Assembly (NCBI GenBank): GCA_963627135.1
Contig: CAVFZY010000035.1
Span: 62,001-126,000, forward strand
DNA: 64,000 bases
Reading direction: 5' to 3'
DNA from: CAG-103 sp963627135
Lineage (GTDB): Bacteria > Bacillota > Clostridia > Oscillospirales > Oscillospiraceae
In this document: positions 1 to 8,759 of the stretch, one piece after another
How positions within the stretch are numbered: the stretch's first letter is position 1
Layout of the letters: each line of letters starts with the position of its first letter
The notes under the pieces: model-generated
Database searches by the model: none
Told to the model about the DNA's origin: nothing
The model's input: only the letters and a program-made list of their open reading frames with translations
Position numbers and translations under genes: made by a program

Positions 1-1010
1 TCGAGCATGGAGATCGACGACGTGAGCGCCGCGATCAGCACGAGCAGGTAGAAGATAAAGCCGATGAAGTTGCCGACGCTGCCCATGTGGGCGAACACCG
101 TCTGCATCGAGGCGAACAGCAATCCGGGGCCGGCGGTGTACTCCACGCCGAAGGCGGCGCAGGCGGGCATGACAGCCATGCCGGCCATGACGGCGATGAG
201 CGTGTCCGCGCCGCAGACGATGAGCGCGTTGCGCTGCAGGTGCTCCTGCTTGCCGAGATAGGAGCCGTAGGTCATCATGACGCCGAGACCGATCGACAGT
301 GAGAAGAACATCTGCCCGGCGGCACTCTTGAGCACGCGGCCGAAGCCGATGTCCGGATTGCTGAACACGGAGAAGTCGGGGCTGAACATGAACTTGTAGC
401 CCTCGGCCGCGCCGGGCTGGCAGGCGATGTAGAGGATGATGAACACGAGCAGACAAAACAGCGCCGGCATGCCGACGTTGCAGAACTTTTCGATGCCGCC
501 CTGCACGCCGCCGGACACGACGAGAATATTGAGCAGGATATAGAGCACGAAAAACAGGATCATGCTGTTCGTATCCGTCAGGAAATAGCCGAAAAAGCCC
601 GTGCCCTGGCCGGACCAGGCAAACTCGCTCCCGCCGAAGATGGCCAGGAAGTAGCCGACGGCGTAGCGCAGGACGATGCCGCCGAGCACGAAGTAAAAGC
701 ACATGATGCAAAAGCCGCACACGATGCCCGCGTAGCCGAGCCAGGTGTACTTCTTTGACAGGCCGCGGTAAGTGCTCACGGCACTCTTGCCGCTGCGGCG
801 GCCGAGCGCGAACTCACCGAGCATGACCGTTACGCCCACGAGCACGACGAGCACGAGATACAGCAGCAGGAACACGGCACCGCCGCTCTTGCCCATTTTA
901 TACGGGAAGCCCCAGATGTTGCCGAGGCCGACGGCCGAGCCGATCGAGGCCATGAGGAAGCCGAAGTTGCTGCCCCAGCCGCCGCGTTTGGATTTGATTT
1001 CCGTATCCAC
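1..1010 (-). CDS. Sodium-dependent symporter, NSS family (3' end beyond the window)
   Basis: I read this gene directly because it starts with GTG (1008-1010), preceded by AGGAGG at suitable distance. About 336 codons lie in the window and the frame stays open to base 1. Residues 24-37 hold the family signature GSAVGLGN followed by IWGFPY at the start of helix 1, and several long hydrophobic segments follow. NSS proteins import amino acids or related solutes with Na+ through the cytoplasmic membrane. The Arg that usually follows Trp in this signature (the external gate in LeuT) is Gly here, which I believe recurs in Firmicute members. The substrate cannot be read from sequence. Confidence 0.9.
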   Translation of the reverse strand, partial: MDTEIKSKRGGWGSNFGFLMASIGSAVGLGNIWGFPYKMGKSGGAVFLLLYLVLVVLVGVTVMLGEFALGRRSGKSAVSTYRGLSKKYTWLGYAGIVCGFCIMCFYFVLGGIVLRYAVGYFLAIFGGSEFAWSGQGTGFFGYFLTDTNSMILFFVLYILLNILVVSGGVQGGIEKFCNVGMPALFCLLVFIILYIACQPGAAEGYKFMFSPDFSVFSNPDIGFGRVLKSAAGQMFFSLSIGLGVMMTYGSYLGKQEHLQRNALIVCGADTLIAVMAGMAVMPACAAFGVEYTAGPGLLFASMQTVFAHMGSVGNFIGFIFYLLVLIAALTSSISML

Positions 1011-1141
1011 GAGATCCCTCCTGATCTTTGTTTCTCACATTTCTCCCAAAATACCGCGCCGAAAGGCGCAGATATGTCATCATTATACCAGACAAACGGC
1101 CAATTGCAAGCCGCCGTTACACACTTGACAATTATTTGCGC

Positions 1142-1178
1142 AAAAACGCGGCCGCCTCGTCATTCCGAGGCGGCCGCG
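1142..1178 (-). terminator. Intrinsic terminator after the DMT permease gene
   Basis: A perfect 13-bp stem pairs 1147-1159 with 1166-1178 around a 6-base loop. On the minus strand it is followed by five T residues (1146-1142). It closes the AbrB / PLP lyase / permease operon. Confidence 0.85.
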
Positions 1179-1193
1179 GGGTTGTATTTTCCG

Positions 1194-2117
1194 TCAGAGG
1201 TCGAGAATGCCGATCAGCACGATGCCGACGACGATCAGCAGCAGCATGAGATAGTGACGCCACGAGAGCTTTTCGCGCAGGCAGATGCGGCTCCAGAGCA
1301 CCGACGCGGCGCAGTAGGCCGAGATGATGGGCGCGGCGTACATGACGTGGTCCACGTCCGCGATGGCGTAGATGTACGCGAACTGGCCGGCCGTTTCGAA
1401 CAGCGCGCCGACGTACTTCGGCCCCTCGCGCCTGGGCAGGAAGCGGTCGTGGCGGATGCACTTGACGTACACGAACGACACCGCCGCCGCGAACAAAAAC
1501 GTCAGCTCATAGGCGCAGTTGGCGGTATCCGGGTCAAGGCGCGTGAGCACGCGGCTGTCGGCAAACGTGCCGGCCGCGTCGAGCAGGCAGTAGGCCACCG
1601 GCAGCGCGAGGGCGAGCCAGCTCTTGGCATAGCGGTAGTTCGAGGCCGCCTGACGCGCGCGACGCAGCTCGTCATCCTCGCGCGACTCGACCACGCCGAG
1701 CCCGATCACACCGACGCACACGAGCGCGATTGCCAGCAGCACCAGCACGCGCATGCCGCCGCTGAGGTCCTCGTCCAGCCCGCCGAAGCACAGGTACAGC
1801 ACGGCCACCACCGCGCCGGAGGCGTTGCAGATCGGCGACGAGATGGACAGCTCAATATAGCGCAGGCCGACATAACCGAGCGCCATCGACACGATGTACA
1901 GCAGTGACACGGGCAGGTACGTCCAGATGACGTGCCACGTCACGCTCACGCCGCCGATGAAAATTTCATACGCTGCGTGCAGGCCCATGACGACGCCGAC
2001 GGCGATGACCATTTTCAAATGTGCCAGATGATCGTCCGCGTCGCGGCAGCCGATCTTGGAAAACAGGTCCGAGCCCGACCAGCACAGCAGGGCAATGAGA
2101 GAAAGCCAGAACCACAT
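1194..2117 (-). CDS. DMT-superfamily (EamA-like) permease
   Basis: The 307-residue protein is almost entirely hydrophobic, with about ten membrane segments in two halves, the layout of EamA/RhaT-type drug/metabolite transporters. A charged linker (ESREDDELRRARQ, near residue 155) separates the halves. The ATG is 3 bases after the stop of the upstream PLP enzyme, and its AGGAG lies inside that gene's last codons, so the two are translationally coupled. It may export a product or import a substrate of that enzyme; this is inferred from context only. Confidence 0.8.
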   Translation of the reverse strand: MWFWLSLIALLCWSGSDLFSKIGCRDADDHLAHLKMVIAVGVVMGLHAAYEIFIGGVSVTWHVIWTYLPVSLLYIVSMALGYVGLRYIELSISSPICNASGAVVAVLYLCFGGLDEDLSGGMRVLVLLAIALVCVGVIGLGVVESREDDELRRARQAASNYRYAKSWLALALPVAYCLLDAAGTFADSRVLTRLDPDTANCAYELTFLFAAAVSFVYVKCIRHDRFLPRREGPKYVGALFETAGQFAYIYAIADVDHVMYAAPIISAYCAASVLWSRICLREKLSWRHYLMLLLIVVGIVLIGILDL

Positions 2118-2120
2118 ATC

Positions 2121-3410
2121 TTATTTCTCCTCCAGTGTCACCAGTCCGGCGTCCACGAGCTTCTGCAGGCTCATGAGGATGCCGAGCTTGGCGTGATACC
2201 ATGTCAGGCCGCCCTGAAAATACACGGCGTAGGGCGGGCGGATCGGCCCGTCGGCCGACAGCTCAATGGACGAGCCCTGTACAAACGCACCGGCGGCCAT
2301 GATGACCTCCGAATCGTAGCCCGGCATGGCCCAGGGGATGGGGTCAACATAGCTGTCCACAGGTGCGGCCGCCTGAATGCCCTTGCAGAAGGCGACCATG
2401 CGCTCCGGCGAGCCAAGCTCCACGCACTGGATGATGTCGTGCCGCGGCTCCGTCGCATTCGGAATGCAGCGAAAGTCCAGTTGCTCATAAATATTCGCCG
2501 CAAACACCGCGCCCTTGAGCGCGCCGGCCGTCACGGTCGGTGCGAGGAAAAAGCCCTGATAAAACGCCGGCATGAGCCCGAGGTTCGCGCCGACCTCCTG
2601 CCCGAGGCCCGGGGCGCTCAGGCGGTAGGCGCAGCGGTCCACGAGATCGCGGCGGCCGCAGATGTACCCGCCGATGGGCGCGAGCCCGCCGCCGGGGTTT
2701 TTGATGAGCGAGCCGACGATCATGTCCGCGCCGAGGTCGGACGGCTCGATCGTCTCGACGAACTCGCCGTAGCAGTTATCGACCATGCAGATGACGTTCG
2801 GGTCGATGCGCTTGCAGAACGCGATCAGCTCGCCGATCTGCTGCACGGAAAACGTCGGCCGCGTGGCATAGCCCTTCGAGCGCTGGATGGTCACGAGCTT
2901 CACGCCGGCGCGCAGCGCCTGCTCGATGGCCGGATAGTCAAAGCCGTAGTCCGGCAGCAGGTCGACCTGCCGGTAGTGCACGCCGTATTCCTTGAGCGAG
3001 CAGGCGCTCGGGCGGATGCCGATGACCTCCTCGAGCGTGTCATACGGCGCGCCGACGGGGCTGAGCAGCGTGTCGCCGGGCAGGAGGTTGGCACTGAGCG
3101 CCACGGTCAGCGCGTGCGTGCCGCAGGTGATCTGCGGCCGCACGAGCGCGGCCTCGGTGTGGAAGCAGTCGGCATAGACGCGCTCAAGATTGTCGCGCCC
3201 GGCGTCGTTGTAGCCGTAGCCCGTGGTGGCGGCAAAGTGCGTCGCGTCGACACGATTTTTCTGCATCGCGCCGATGACCTTGCACTGGTTGTATTCCGCG
3301 ACGCGGTCGATCTCGTCAAAGCGCGCGCGCAGACCGGCGAGCACCTCCTCGCCGAAGCGGTGCACCGCCGGCGTGATGCCGAGCGCGGTGTACATGGACT
3401 CTGTATTCAT
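2121..3410 (-). CDS. PLP-dependent lyase of the aluminium-resistance / methionine gamma-lyase-like family
   Basis: The product (429 residues) matches the Cys/Met-metabolism-like PLP enzymes annotated as aluminium resistance protein or methionine gamma-lyase family (YnbB type). Visible features are a Gly-rich PLP pocket, the Asp of the MVDNCYGEFVE strand, and the probable Schiff-base Lys in GSLIKNPGGG near residue 235. I chose the ATG at 3410 because AGGAG lies 7 bases upstream. An ATG at 3425 overlaps the AbrB stop as ATGA but has no ribosome binding site. The real substrate is unknown; cleavage of a sulfur-containing amino acid is the family expectation. The gene sits between an AbrB regulator and a DMT permease. 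Confidence 0.85.
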   Translation of the reverse strand: MNTESMYTALGITPAVHRFGEEVLAGLRARFDEIDRVAEYNQCKVIGAMQKNRVDATHFAATTGYGYNDAGRDNLERVYADCFHTEAALVRPQITCGTHALTVALSANLLPGDTLLSPVGAPYDTLEEVIGIRPSACSLKEYGVHYRQVDLLPDYGFDYPAIEQALRAGVKLVTIQRSKGYATRPTFSVQQIGELIAFCKRIDPNVICMVDNCYGEFVETIEPSDLGADMIVGSLIKNPGGGLAPIGGYICGRRDLVDRCAYRLSAPGLGQEVGANLGLMPAFYQGFFLAPTVTAGALKGAVFAANIYEQLDFRCIPNATEPRHDIIQCVELGSPERMVAFCKGIQAAAPVDSYVDPIPWAMPGYDSEVIMAAGAFVQGSSIELSADGPIRPPYAVYFQGGLTWYHAKLGILMSLQKLVDAGLVTLEEK

Positions 3411-3421
3411 CGTTTCTCTCC

Positions 3422-3658
3422 TCATGATTCGTCAGATTCGTCGAAAATTTTTGCGGCCACGTCGCGCATGACCTCCGGCCGCGTGACCACGATGCCGCGC
3501 GCCTCGTCGCCGAGCACGAGCAGCGTGTCCCCCGGCTGGATGCCAAAGACCGTGCGCGCCTCTTTCGGGATCACGATCTGGCCCTTTTCGCCGACCTTCA
3601 CCGTGCCGAAGATGTGCCGGTCGCGGCTCTGACCGAGTACGTGCTTGCCTCCGGGCAT
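3422..3658 (-). CDS. AbrB/MazE/SpoVT-type DNA-binding protein
   Basis: A 78-residue protein. Residues 18-60 form a swapped-hairpin AbrB domain, with the typical GTVKVGEKGQIVIPKEARTV run and a hydrophobic GDTLLVLGD strand. Such proteins bind DNA as dimers and act as transition-state regulators or antitoxins. AGGAGG lies 7 bases before the ATG. It is first in an operon with the PLP lyase and the permease, and no toxin gene follows, so a transcriptional regulator is more likely than an antitoxin. A perfect inverted repeat just downstream of the promoter (3691-3706) could be its own operator. Confidence 0.85.
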   Translation of the reverse strand: MPGGKHVLGQSRDRHIFGTVKVGEKGQIVIPKEARTVFGIQPGDTLLVLGDEARGIVVTRPEVMRDVAAKIFDESDES

Positions 3659-3690
3659 AGCCTCGCCTCCTGTTGCAGTAATTCATACTT

Positions 3691-3706
3691 TTCCTACTTG
3701 TAGGAA
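3691..3706. promoter_or_regulatory. Inverted repeat, candidate AbrB-family operator
   Basis: Seven-base arms TTCCTAC and GTAGGAA are separated by two bases, 4 bases downstream of the minus-strand -10 box. The position would allow repression of the AbrB operon. Confidence 0.45.
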
Positions 3707-3709
3707 CCG

Positions 3710-3738
3710 ATGATACCGCACATCGACAGGAAAGTCAA
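3710..3738 (-). promoter_or_regulatory. Promoter of the AbrB operon
   Basis: On the minus strand TTGACT (3738-3733), a 17-base spacer and TATCAT (3715-3710) match a vegetative sigma promoter. Confidence 0.65.
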
Positions 3739-3797
3739 CCGCGTCCGGCACAAAAACCGTCCATTCGGCAATTTGCCGGATTTTTTGCGAAAAACGG

Positions 3798-3826
3798 TTG
3801 CGCGCGCCCGCTGCGGGTGCTACGAT
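3798..3826 (+). promoter_or_regulatory. Promoter of xpt
   Basis: TTGCGC, 17 bases, TACGAT. The leader to xpt is only about 30 bases, too short for a riboswitch. Confidence 0.55.
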
Positions 3827-3863
3827 AAAAACCATCTTAGTGATTGCGGGAGGATGGAGCGAT

Positions 3864-4436
3864 ATGCAGCTTCTCGAGCAGCGCATCCTCGCCGAGGGCG
3901 AGGTCAAATCCAGCGAGATCCTGAAAGTGGACCGGTTTCTGAACCATCAGATGGACCCGAAGCTGTTTCTGGCGATGGCGGAGGAATGGAAGCGGCTGTT
4001 CGACGGCTGCGGCGTGAACAAGCTCGTCACGATCGAGGCCAGCGGCATCGGCATCGCGGCCGTGGCCGGGCTCGTGTTCGACTGCCCGGTCGTGTTCGCC
4101 AAGAAAACCAAGAGCCGCAACGTCTCCGACGATGCGTACACGACGGTCGTGCACTCGTTCACGCACGGCAATGACAACACCATCCGCATCTCGCGCGAGT
4201 ACCTCTCGCCGGGCGACCGCGTGCTCGTCATCGACGATTTCCTCGCCAACGGTGCGGCGCTCGACGGGCTCATCACGCTCATCGAGGGTGCGGGCGCGAC
4301 CGTGGTCGGCGCCGGCATCGCGGTGGAAAAGGCGTTCCAGCCCGGCGGCGCACGCATCCGCGCGCGCGGCTACCGCGTGGAATCGCTCGCCCGCGTGCAG
4401 AGCATGGACCCCGAGAGCGGCATCGTGTTCGGTTGA
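3864..4436 (+). CDS. xpt: Xanthine phosphoribosyltransferase
   Basis: The 190-residue protein has the length and the whole-sequence pattern of Xpt, which converts xanthine and PRPP to XMP in purine salvage. The PRPP-binding loop VLVIDDFLANGAA lies at about residues 120-132, and MQLLEQRI at the N-terminus is typical. I chose the ATG at 3864 because GGAGG precedes it and the length then equals the family norm; an upstream in-frame ATG would add 22 non-conserved residues. Unlike the xpt-pbuX operons of Bacilli, xpt itself has no riboswitch; the guanine riboswitch lies after it, in front of a nucleoside transporter. Confidence 0.93.
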   Translation: MQLLEQRILAEGEVKSSEILKVDRFLNHQMDPKLFLAMAEEWKRLFDGCGVNKLVTIEASGIGIAAVAGLVFDCPVVFAKKTKSRNVSDDAYTTVVHSFTHGNDNTIRISREYLSPGDRVLVIDDFLANGAALDGLITLIEGAGATVVGAGIAVEKAFQPGGARIRARGYRVESLARVQSMDPESGIVFG

Positions 4437-4499
4437 GCGGCGTTGTGCAAATCGACGGGGAAAATGTTTCAAAAGTGTGAAATTCGCTCGTTTCGACGG

Positions 4500-4528
4500 T
4501 TGACAACCCTGTTCGCCCATGGTATCGT
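4500..4528 (+). promoter_or_regulatory. Promoter of the guanine-riboswitch transcript
   Basis: TTGACA at 4500-4505, a 17-base spacer and TATCGT at 4523-4528. It lies about 40 bases before the aptamer. Confidence 0.7.
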
Positions 4529-4568
4529 ATAAGTGTTTCCGCGCTGCGGGAGCGATCGTAAATAGCAG

Positions 4569-4633
4569 TCGATATATACCAAAGGATATGGCTTGGCGTT
4601 TCTACCCGGCACCGTAAATTGCCGGACTATCGA
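4569..4633 (+). promoter_or_regulatory. Purine riboswitch aptamer, guanine type
   Basis: The P1 arms TCGATA and TATCGA pair perfectly. P2 has the loop GGATATGGC, the junction GTTTCTACC is exact, and P3 (CGGCA/TGCCG) encloses CCGTAAA. The specificity base in GGACTAT is C rather than T, which in characterised members means guanine or hypoxanthine. It is followed by a terminator (4683-4729), so ligand binding should switch the nucleoside transporter operon off. Confidence 0.95.
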
Positions 4634-4682
4634 TGTGATGTTTCCCCGCGGGAGATGGCCGTACCGGCATTTTCCCGGTTCC

Positions 4683-4729
4683 ACATTGGCAGGAGCGCCG
4701 TTCAGGTCAGCATCTGCCAATGTTTTTTT
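4683..4729 (+). terminator. Riboswitch-controlled terminator
   Basis: Nine-base arms ACATTGGCA (4683-4691) and TGCCAATGT (4715-4723) are followed by seven T residues. This is the expression platform of the purine riboswitch. Confidence 0.9.
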
Positions 4730-4792
4730 GTATCTTCTTTGCGCAAGCAATGCAGATAAATAAAATTTTGATAATTTGAGGGAGAGCTGAGA

Positions 4793-6007
4793 ATGAAAAA
4801 GTTCGTTTCGATGCTGCTCGCGCTCGTCATGGTGTTCGCACTGTGCGCCTGCGGCAGCAAGACCGAGGACGGCGACAAAGCCGAGAGCAGCATCAAGGTC
4901 GGCTTCATCTGCCTGCATGACGAGAACTCCACTTACGACAAGAACTTCATCGACGCCGCGAAGGCTGCCTGCAAGAACGCCGGCCTGAGCGAGGATCAGT
5001 ACATCATCAAGACCAACATCCCCGAGGGCCAGGAGTGCTATAACGCTGCGGCCGAGCTCGTGGATGCCGGCTGCAACGTCGTCTTTGCCGACAGCTTCGG
5101 CCACGAGGACTTCATGATCCAGGCCGCCAAGGAGTTCAAGGACGTGCAGTTCTGCCACGCCACCGGCACCAAGGCCCACACCGAGGGCCTCAGCAACTAC
5201 CACAACGCGTTCGCCTCCATCTATGAAGGCCGCTACCTCGCCGGCGTCGCTGCCGGTATGAAGCTCAACGAGATGATCGAGGCCGGTGACTTCACCGCCG
5301 ATCAGGCCAAGATGGGCTACGTCGGCGCCTTCACCTATGCGGAAGTCATCTCCGGCTACACCTCTTTCTATCTGGGCGCCAAGTCCGTGTGCCCGTCCGT
5401 GACTATGGATGTCACCTTCACCGGCTCCTGGTATGATGAGGCCCTTGAGAAGGAAGCCGCCAACAAGCTCATTGCCAGCGGCTGCAAGCTCATCAGCCAG
5501 CACGCCGACTCCATGGGCGCTCCGACCGCCTGCGAGACGGCCGGCGTCCCGAACGTTTCCTACAACGGCAGCACCGAGTCCGCCTGCCCGAACACCTTCA
5601 TCGTTTCCTCCCGCATCGATTGGACCCCGTACTATGAGATGGTCATCAAGGCCGTCCAGGAAGGCACCTCGCTCGACTCCGACTGGACCGGCAGCCTCAA
5701 GACCGGCTCCGTCGTGCTGACCGATGTCAACGAGAAGGTCGCCGCCGAGGGCACTGCCGAGAAGATCGCGGAAGTCAAAAAGCAGCTCGAGGACGGCACC
5801 CTGCACGTCTTTGACACCTCCACCTTCACCGTCAAGAACGAGACCCTGACCAGCTACCTGGCCGACGTCGACACCGACGCCGACAATACCGGCGACACCG
5901 AGGCCATCAGCGGCGGCTACTTCCACGAGTCCGAGTACCGCTCCGCTCCGTACTTCAATGTGCAGATCGACGGCATCAACCTGCTCGACCAGAACTTTGG
6001 CAGCTGA
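4793..6007 (+). CDS. BMP/PnrA-family nucleoside-binding lipoprotein
   Basis: The 404-residue protein starts with a lipoprotein signal, lipobox LCAC with the modified Cys at residue 20. A type I periplasmic-binding fold of the BMP family follows, the class that includes purine-nucleoside receptors (PnrA, BmpA). It should sit on the outer face of the membrane and deliver nucleosides to the ABC transporter encoded next. GGGAG lies 8 bases before the ATG. The guanine riboswitch upstream supports a purine (guanosine or inosine) ligand. The signal peptide shares the string ALVMVFALCACG with the TAXI lipoprotein at 58307. Confidence 0.92.
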   Translation: MKKFVSMLLALVMVFALCACGSKTEDGDKAESSIKVGFICLHDENSTYDKNFIDAAKAACKNAGLSEDQYIIKTNIPEGQECYNAAAELVDAGCNVVFADSFGHEDFMIQAAKEFKDVQFCHATGTKAHTEGLSNYHNAFASIYEGRYLAGVAAGMKLNEMIEAGDFTADQAKMGYVGAFTYAEVISGYTSFYLGAKSVCPSVTMDVTFTGSWYDEALEKEAANKLIASGCKLISQHADSMGAPTACETAGVPNVSYNGSTESACPNTFIVSSRIDWTPYYEMVIKAVQEGTSLDSDWTGSLKTGSVVLTDVNEKVAAEGTAEKIAEVKKQLEDGTLHVFDTSTFTVKNETLTSYLADVDTDADNTGDTEAISGGYFHESEYRSAPYFNVQIDGINLLDQNFGS

Positions 6008-6121
6008 TATCTGAATCCACCGCAGAGGGAAGGCCTGTCACACCCGGGCCTTCCCTCATATGTACTTTAAAGCGCGCCGCCGCTGTGCGGCGGCCGCCGG
6101 CATTTCGGGAGGGACACCATA

Positions 6122-7654
6122 TTGGACAACAAGATCGCAGCGGTCAAAATGCGCGACATCACCAAGCGCTTCGGCTCCGTCGTCGCCAATGACCGCGTCT
6201 GGCTCGATATCTACCGGGGCGAGGTTCTGGCGCTGCTCGGCGAAAACGGCAGCGGCAAGACCACGCTCATGAACATGCTCTCGGGCATTTACTTCCCCGA
6301 CGAGGGACAGATCCTCATCGACGGTGAGGAGGTCGTCATCCGCTCCCCGCGCGATGCCTACCGCTACGGCATCGGCATGATCCACCAGCACTTCAAGCTG
6401 GTCGACGTCTTCACCGCCGCTGAGAACATTACGCTCGGCCTCGATGAAAAGCTCGATCTCAAGGCTACGGCCGCGCGCGTGCGCAGCATCTGCGAGCGCT
6501 ACGGCTTCGACCTCGACCCGAACCAGAAGATCTACGATATGTCCGTGTCCCAGAAACAGACGGTCGAGATCATCAAGGCGCTCTACCGCGGCGCGGATAT
6601 CCTCATTCTCGACGAGCCGACTGCCGTGCTCACTCCGCAGGAGACGGACAAGCTCTTCGCCGTCCTGCGCAGTATGCGCGACGATGGCAAGGCCATCGTC
6701 ATCATCACGCACAAGATGCACGAGGTCGAGGCGCTGAGCGACCGCGTGGCCGTGCTGCGCCACGGCCAGTTCGTGGGCGACATGCTCACGAAAGACACCA
6801 ACGCGCAGGAAATGACGAACATGATGGTCGGCCACGCCGTGACGCTCAACATCGACCGGCCCGACCCCGTTGACCCCAAGCCGCGCATCGAGGTCAAGAA
6901 CCTCACCGTGCGCAGCATCGACGGCATTGTCAAGCTCGACGACGTGTCCTTCACCGCCAACTCCGGCGAGATCCTCGGCATCGCGGGCATCTCCGGCTGC
7001 GGCCAGAAGGAGCTGCTCGAGGCCATCGCCGGCCTGCAGCCGACGGAGCGCGGCAGCATCTGCTACGTCGAGGACGACGGCACGCGCGAGGAACTGCTCG
7101 GCAAGGACCCGCTGCGCATCGCCGAGATGGGCGTGGCGCTCTCCTTCGTGCCGGAGGACCGACTTGGCATGGGCCTCGTCGGCAACATGGACCTGTCGGA
7201 CAACATGATGCTCCGCTCCTTCCGCAAGGGCCGCGGCATCCTTACCGACCGCAAGTCGCCGCGCAAGCTGGCCGAGACCGTCGTCGAGGAGCTCGACGTC
7301 AACACCCCGGGCGTGACCACGCCGGTGCGCCGCCTGAGCGGCGGCAACGTGCAGAAGGTGCTCGTCGGCCGCGAGATCGCCTCCGCCCCCACCGTGCTGC
7401 TCACGGCCTACGCCGTGCGCGGCCTGGACATTAACGCATCCTACACGATCTATGACCTCATCAACCGGCAGAAAGAGCGCGGCGTCGCCGTGATCTACGT
7501 CGGCGAGGATCTGGACGTGCTGCTCGAGCTGGCCGACCGCATCCTCGTGCTCTGCGGCGGCAAAGTCAGCGGTATCGTCCCCGGCCGCGGCGCCACGAAG
7601 CGCAACGTCGGCATGATGATGACGCAGTTGGGAGGGAACGAAGCCCATGCATAA
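6122..7654 (+). CDS. Nucleoside ABC transporter ATP-binding protein (tandem ATPase)
   Basis: The start is TTG at 6122, with GGGAGG nine bases upstream and no nearer alternative. The 510 residues hold two ABC domains. The first has Walker A GENGSGKTT (residues 40-48), a Q-loop GMIHQHF, a signature-like MSVSQKQ and Walker B ILILDEPTAVL. The second has a degenerate Walker A (GISGCGQKE), a good signature LSGGNVQKV and a weak Walker B (VLLTAYAVRGLD). Such asymmetry is usual in the sugar/nucleoside CUT2-like family (NupO, RbsA type), where only one site hydrolyses efficiently. It overlaps the next gene by 8 bases. Confidence 0.92.
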   Translation: MDNKIAAVKMRDITKRFGSVVANDRVWLDIYRGEVLALLGENGSGKTTLMNMLSGIYFPDEGQILIDGEEVVIRSPRDAYRYGIGMIHQHFKLVDVFTAAENITLGLDEKLDLKATAARVRSICERYGFDLDPNQKIYDMSVSQKQTVEIIKALYRGADILILDEPTAVLTPQETDKLFAVLRSMRDDGKAIVIITHKMHEVEALSDRVAVLRHGQFVGDMLTKDTNAQEMTNMMVGHAVTLNIDRPDPVDPKPRIEVKNLTVRSIDGIVKLDDVSFTANSGEILGIAGISGCGQKELLEAIAGLQPTERGSICYVEDDGTREELLGKDPLRIAEMGVALSFVPEDRLGMGLVGNMDLSDNMMLRSFRKGRGILTDRKSPRKLAETVVEELDVNTPGVTTPVRRLSGGNVQKVLVGREIASAPTVLLTAYAVRGLDINASYTIYDLINRQKERGVAVIYVGEDLDVLLELADRILVLCGGKVSGIVPGRGATKRNVGMMMTQLGGNEAHA

Positions 7655-8759
7655 CAAAGTCCGGGAACCGCTGTTCCACATCGTCAAGCGCGACACGCTG
7701 CCCTGGTATCAGGCCTGGGGCATCCGCGCGATCGCCATTGTGCTGGCGCTGCTGCTGTGCGCGCTCATTACGACGCTGTGTACCCATCTCAATCCGCTCA
7801 AGGTGTTCGGCACCATGTTCAGCGGCGCGTTCGGCTCGCCGCGCAAGATCTGGATCCTGGGGCAGAACCTCGCCATCCTGCTGTGCATCTCGCTGGCCGT
7901 GACGCCTGCGTTCAAGATGCGCTTTTGGAACATCGGTGCCGAGGGTCAGGTGCTCGCCGGCGGCCTCGCCGCCGCGGCGTGCATGATCTGCCTCGGCGAC
8001 AAGCTGCCCAACGGCCTGCTCATTGTGCTTATCGTGATCGCCGGCATCGCCGCGGGCGCGGTCTGGGCCGTCATCCCCGCCATCTTCAAGGCCAAGTGGA
8101 ACACGAACGAGACGCTCTTCACCCTCATGATGAACTACGTCGCCACGCAGCTCGTGGCCTATTTCGTCATCGTCTGGGAGTCGCCGAAGGGCTCCGGCAA
8201 GGTCGGCATCATCAACCAGAGCACCGAGGCCGGCTGGCTGCCGCAGATCGGCGGCTACAAGTACCTGCTGACGATCCTCGTCGTCGCGGTGCTGACCGTG
8301 CTCGTCTACATCTACCTCAACTACAGCAAGCACGGCTATGAGATCTCCGTCGTCGGCGAGAGCGAGCGCACCGCCCGCTACGTCGGCATCAAGGTCGGCA
8401 AGGTCATCGTGCGCACGATGCTGCTGTCCGGCGCACTGTGCGGCATCGCGGGCGTGCTGCTCGTGTCCGGCACCGACCACACGATCACGACCACCATCGC
8501 CGGCGGCCAGGGCTTCACGGCCGTCATGGTCTCGTGGCTGGCCAAGTTCAATCCGCTCGGCATGATCTTCACGAGCTTCCTGCTCGTGTTCCTCGACCGC
8601 GGCGCGGGCGAGATCTCGACCGTGTTCGGCCTCAACCAGTCGTTCGCCGATATCCTCAGCGGCATCATCATTTTCTTCATCATCGGCTGTGAGTTTTTCA
8701 TCACCTACCGGCTGAGCTTCCGCAAGTCGGCAAAGAAGGAGGCTGCGGAGCATGTTTGA
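7647..8759 (+). CDS. Nucleoside ABC transporter permease 1
   Basis: A 370-residue membrane protein of the branched-chain/ribose permease superfamily (BPD_transp_2). Ten or so hydrophobic segments and the coupling motif GESERTARYVGIKV near residue 235 are visible. It resembles the larger permease (NupP type) of BMP-linked transporters. Its start overlaps the ATPase gene and its end overlaps the second permease gene by 8 bases, so all three are coupled. Confidence 0.92.
   Translation: MHNKVREPLFHIVKRDTLPWYQAWGIRAIAIVLALLLCALITTLCTHLNPLKVFGTMFSGAFGSPRKIWILGQNLAILLCISLAVTPAFKMRFWNIGAEGQVLAGGLAAAACMICLGDKLPNGLLIVLIVIAGIAAGAVWAVIPAIFKAKWNTNETLFTLMMNYVATQLVAYFVIVWESPKGSGKVGIINQSTEAGWLPQIGGYKYLLTILVVAVLTVLVYIYLNYSKHGYEISVVGESERTARYVGIKVGKVIVRTMLLSGALCGIAGVLLVSGTDHTITTTIAGGQGFTAVMVSWLAKFNPLGMIFTSFLLVFLDRGAGEISTVFGLNQSFADILSGIIIFFIIGCEFFITYRLSFRKSAKKEAAEHV

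Noticed and set aside
6056..7696. Long minus-strand ORFs opposite real genes (for example opposite the ABC ATPase, TRAP permease and carB)
   Set aside because: They are rich in Arg, His, Asp and Ala, lack family motifs and ribosome sites, and mirror GC-rich codon usage of the genuine plus-strand gene. The same applies to all similar antisense frames in the window.
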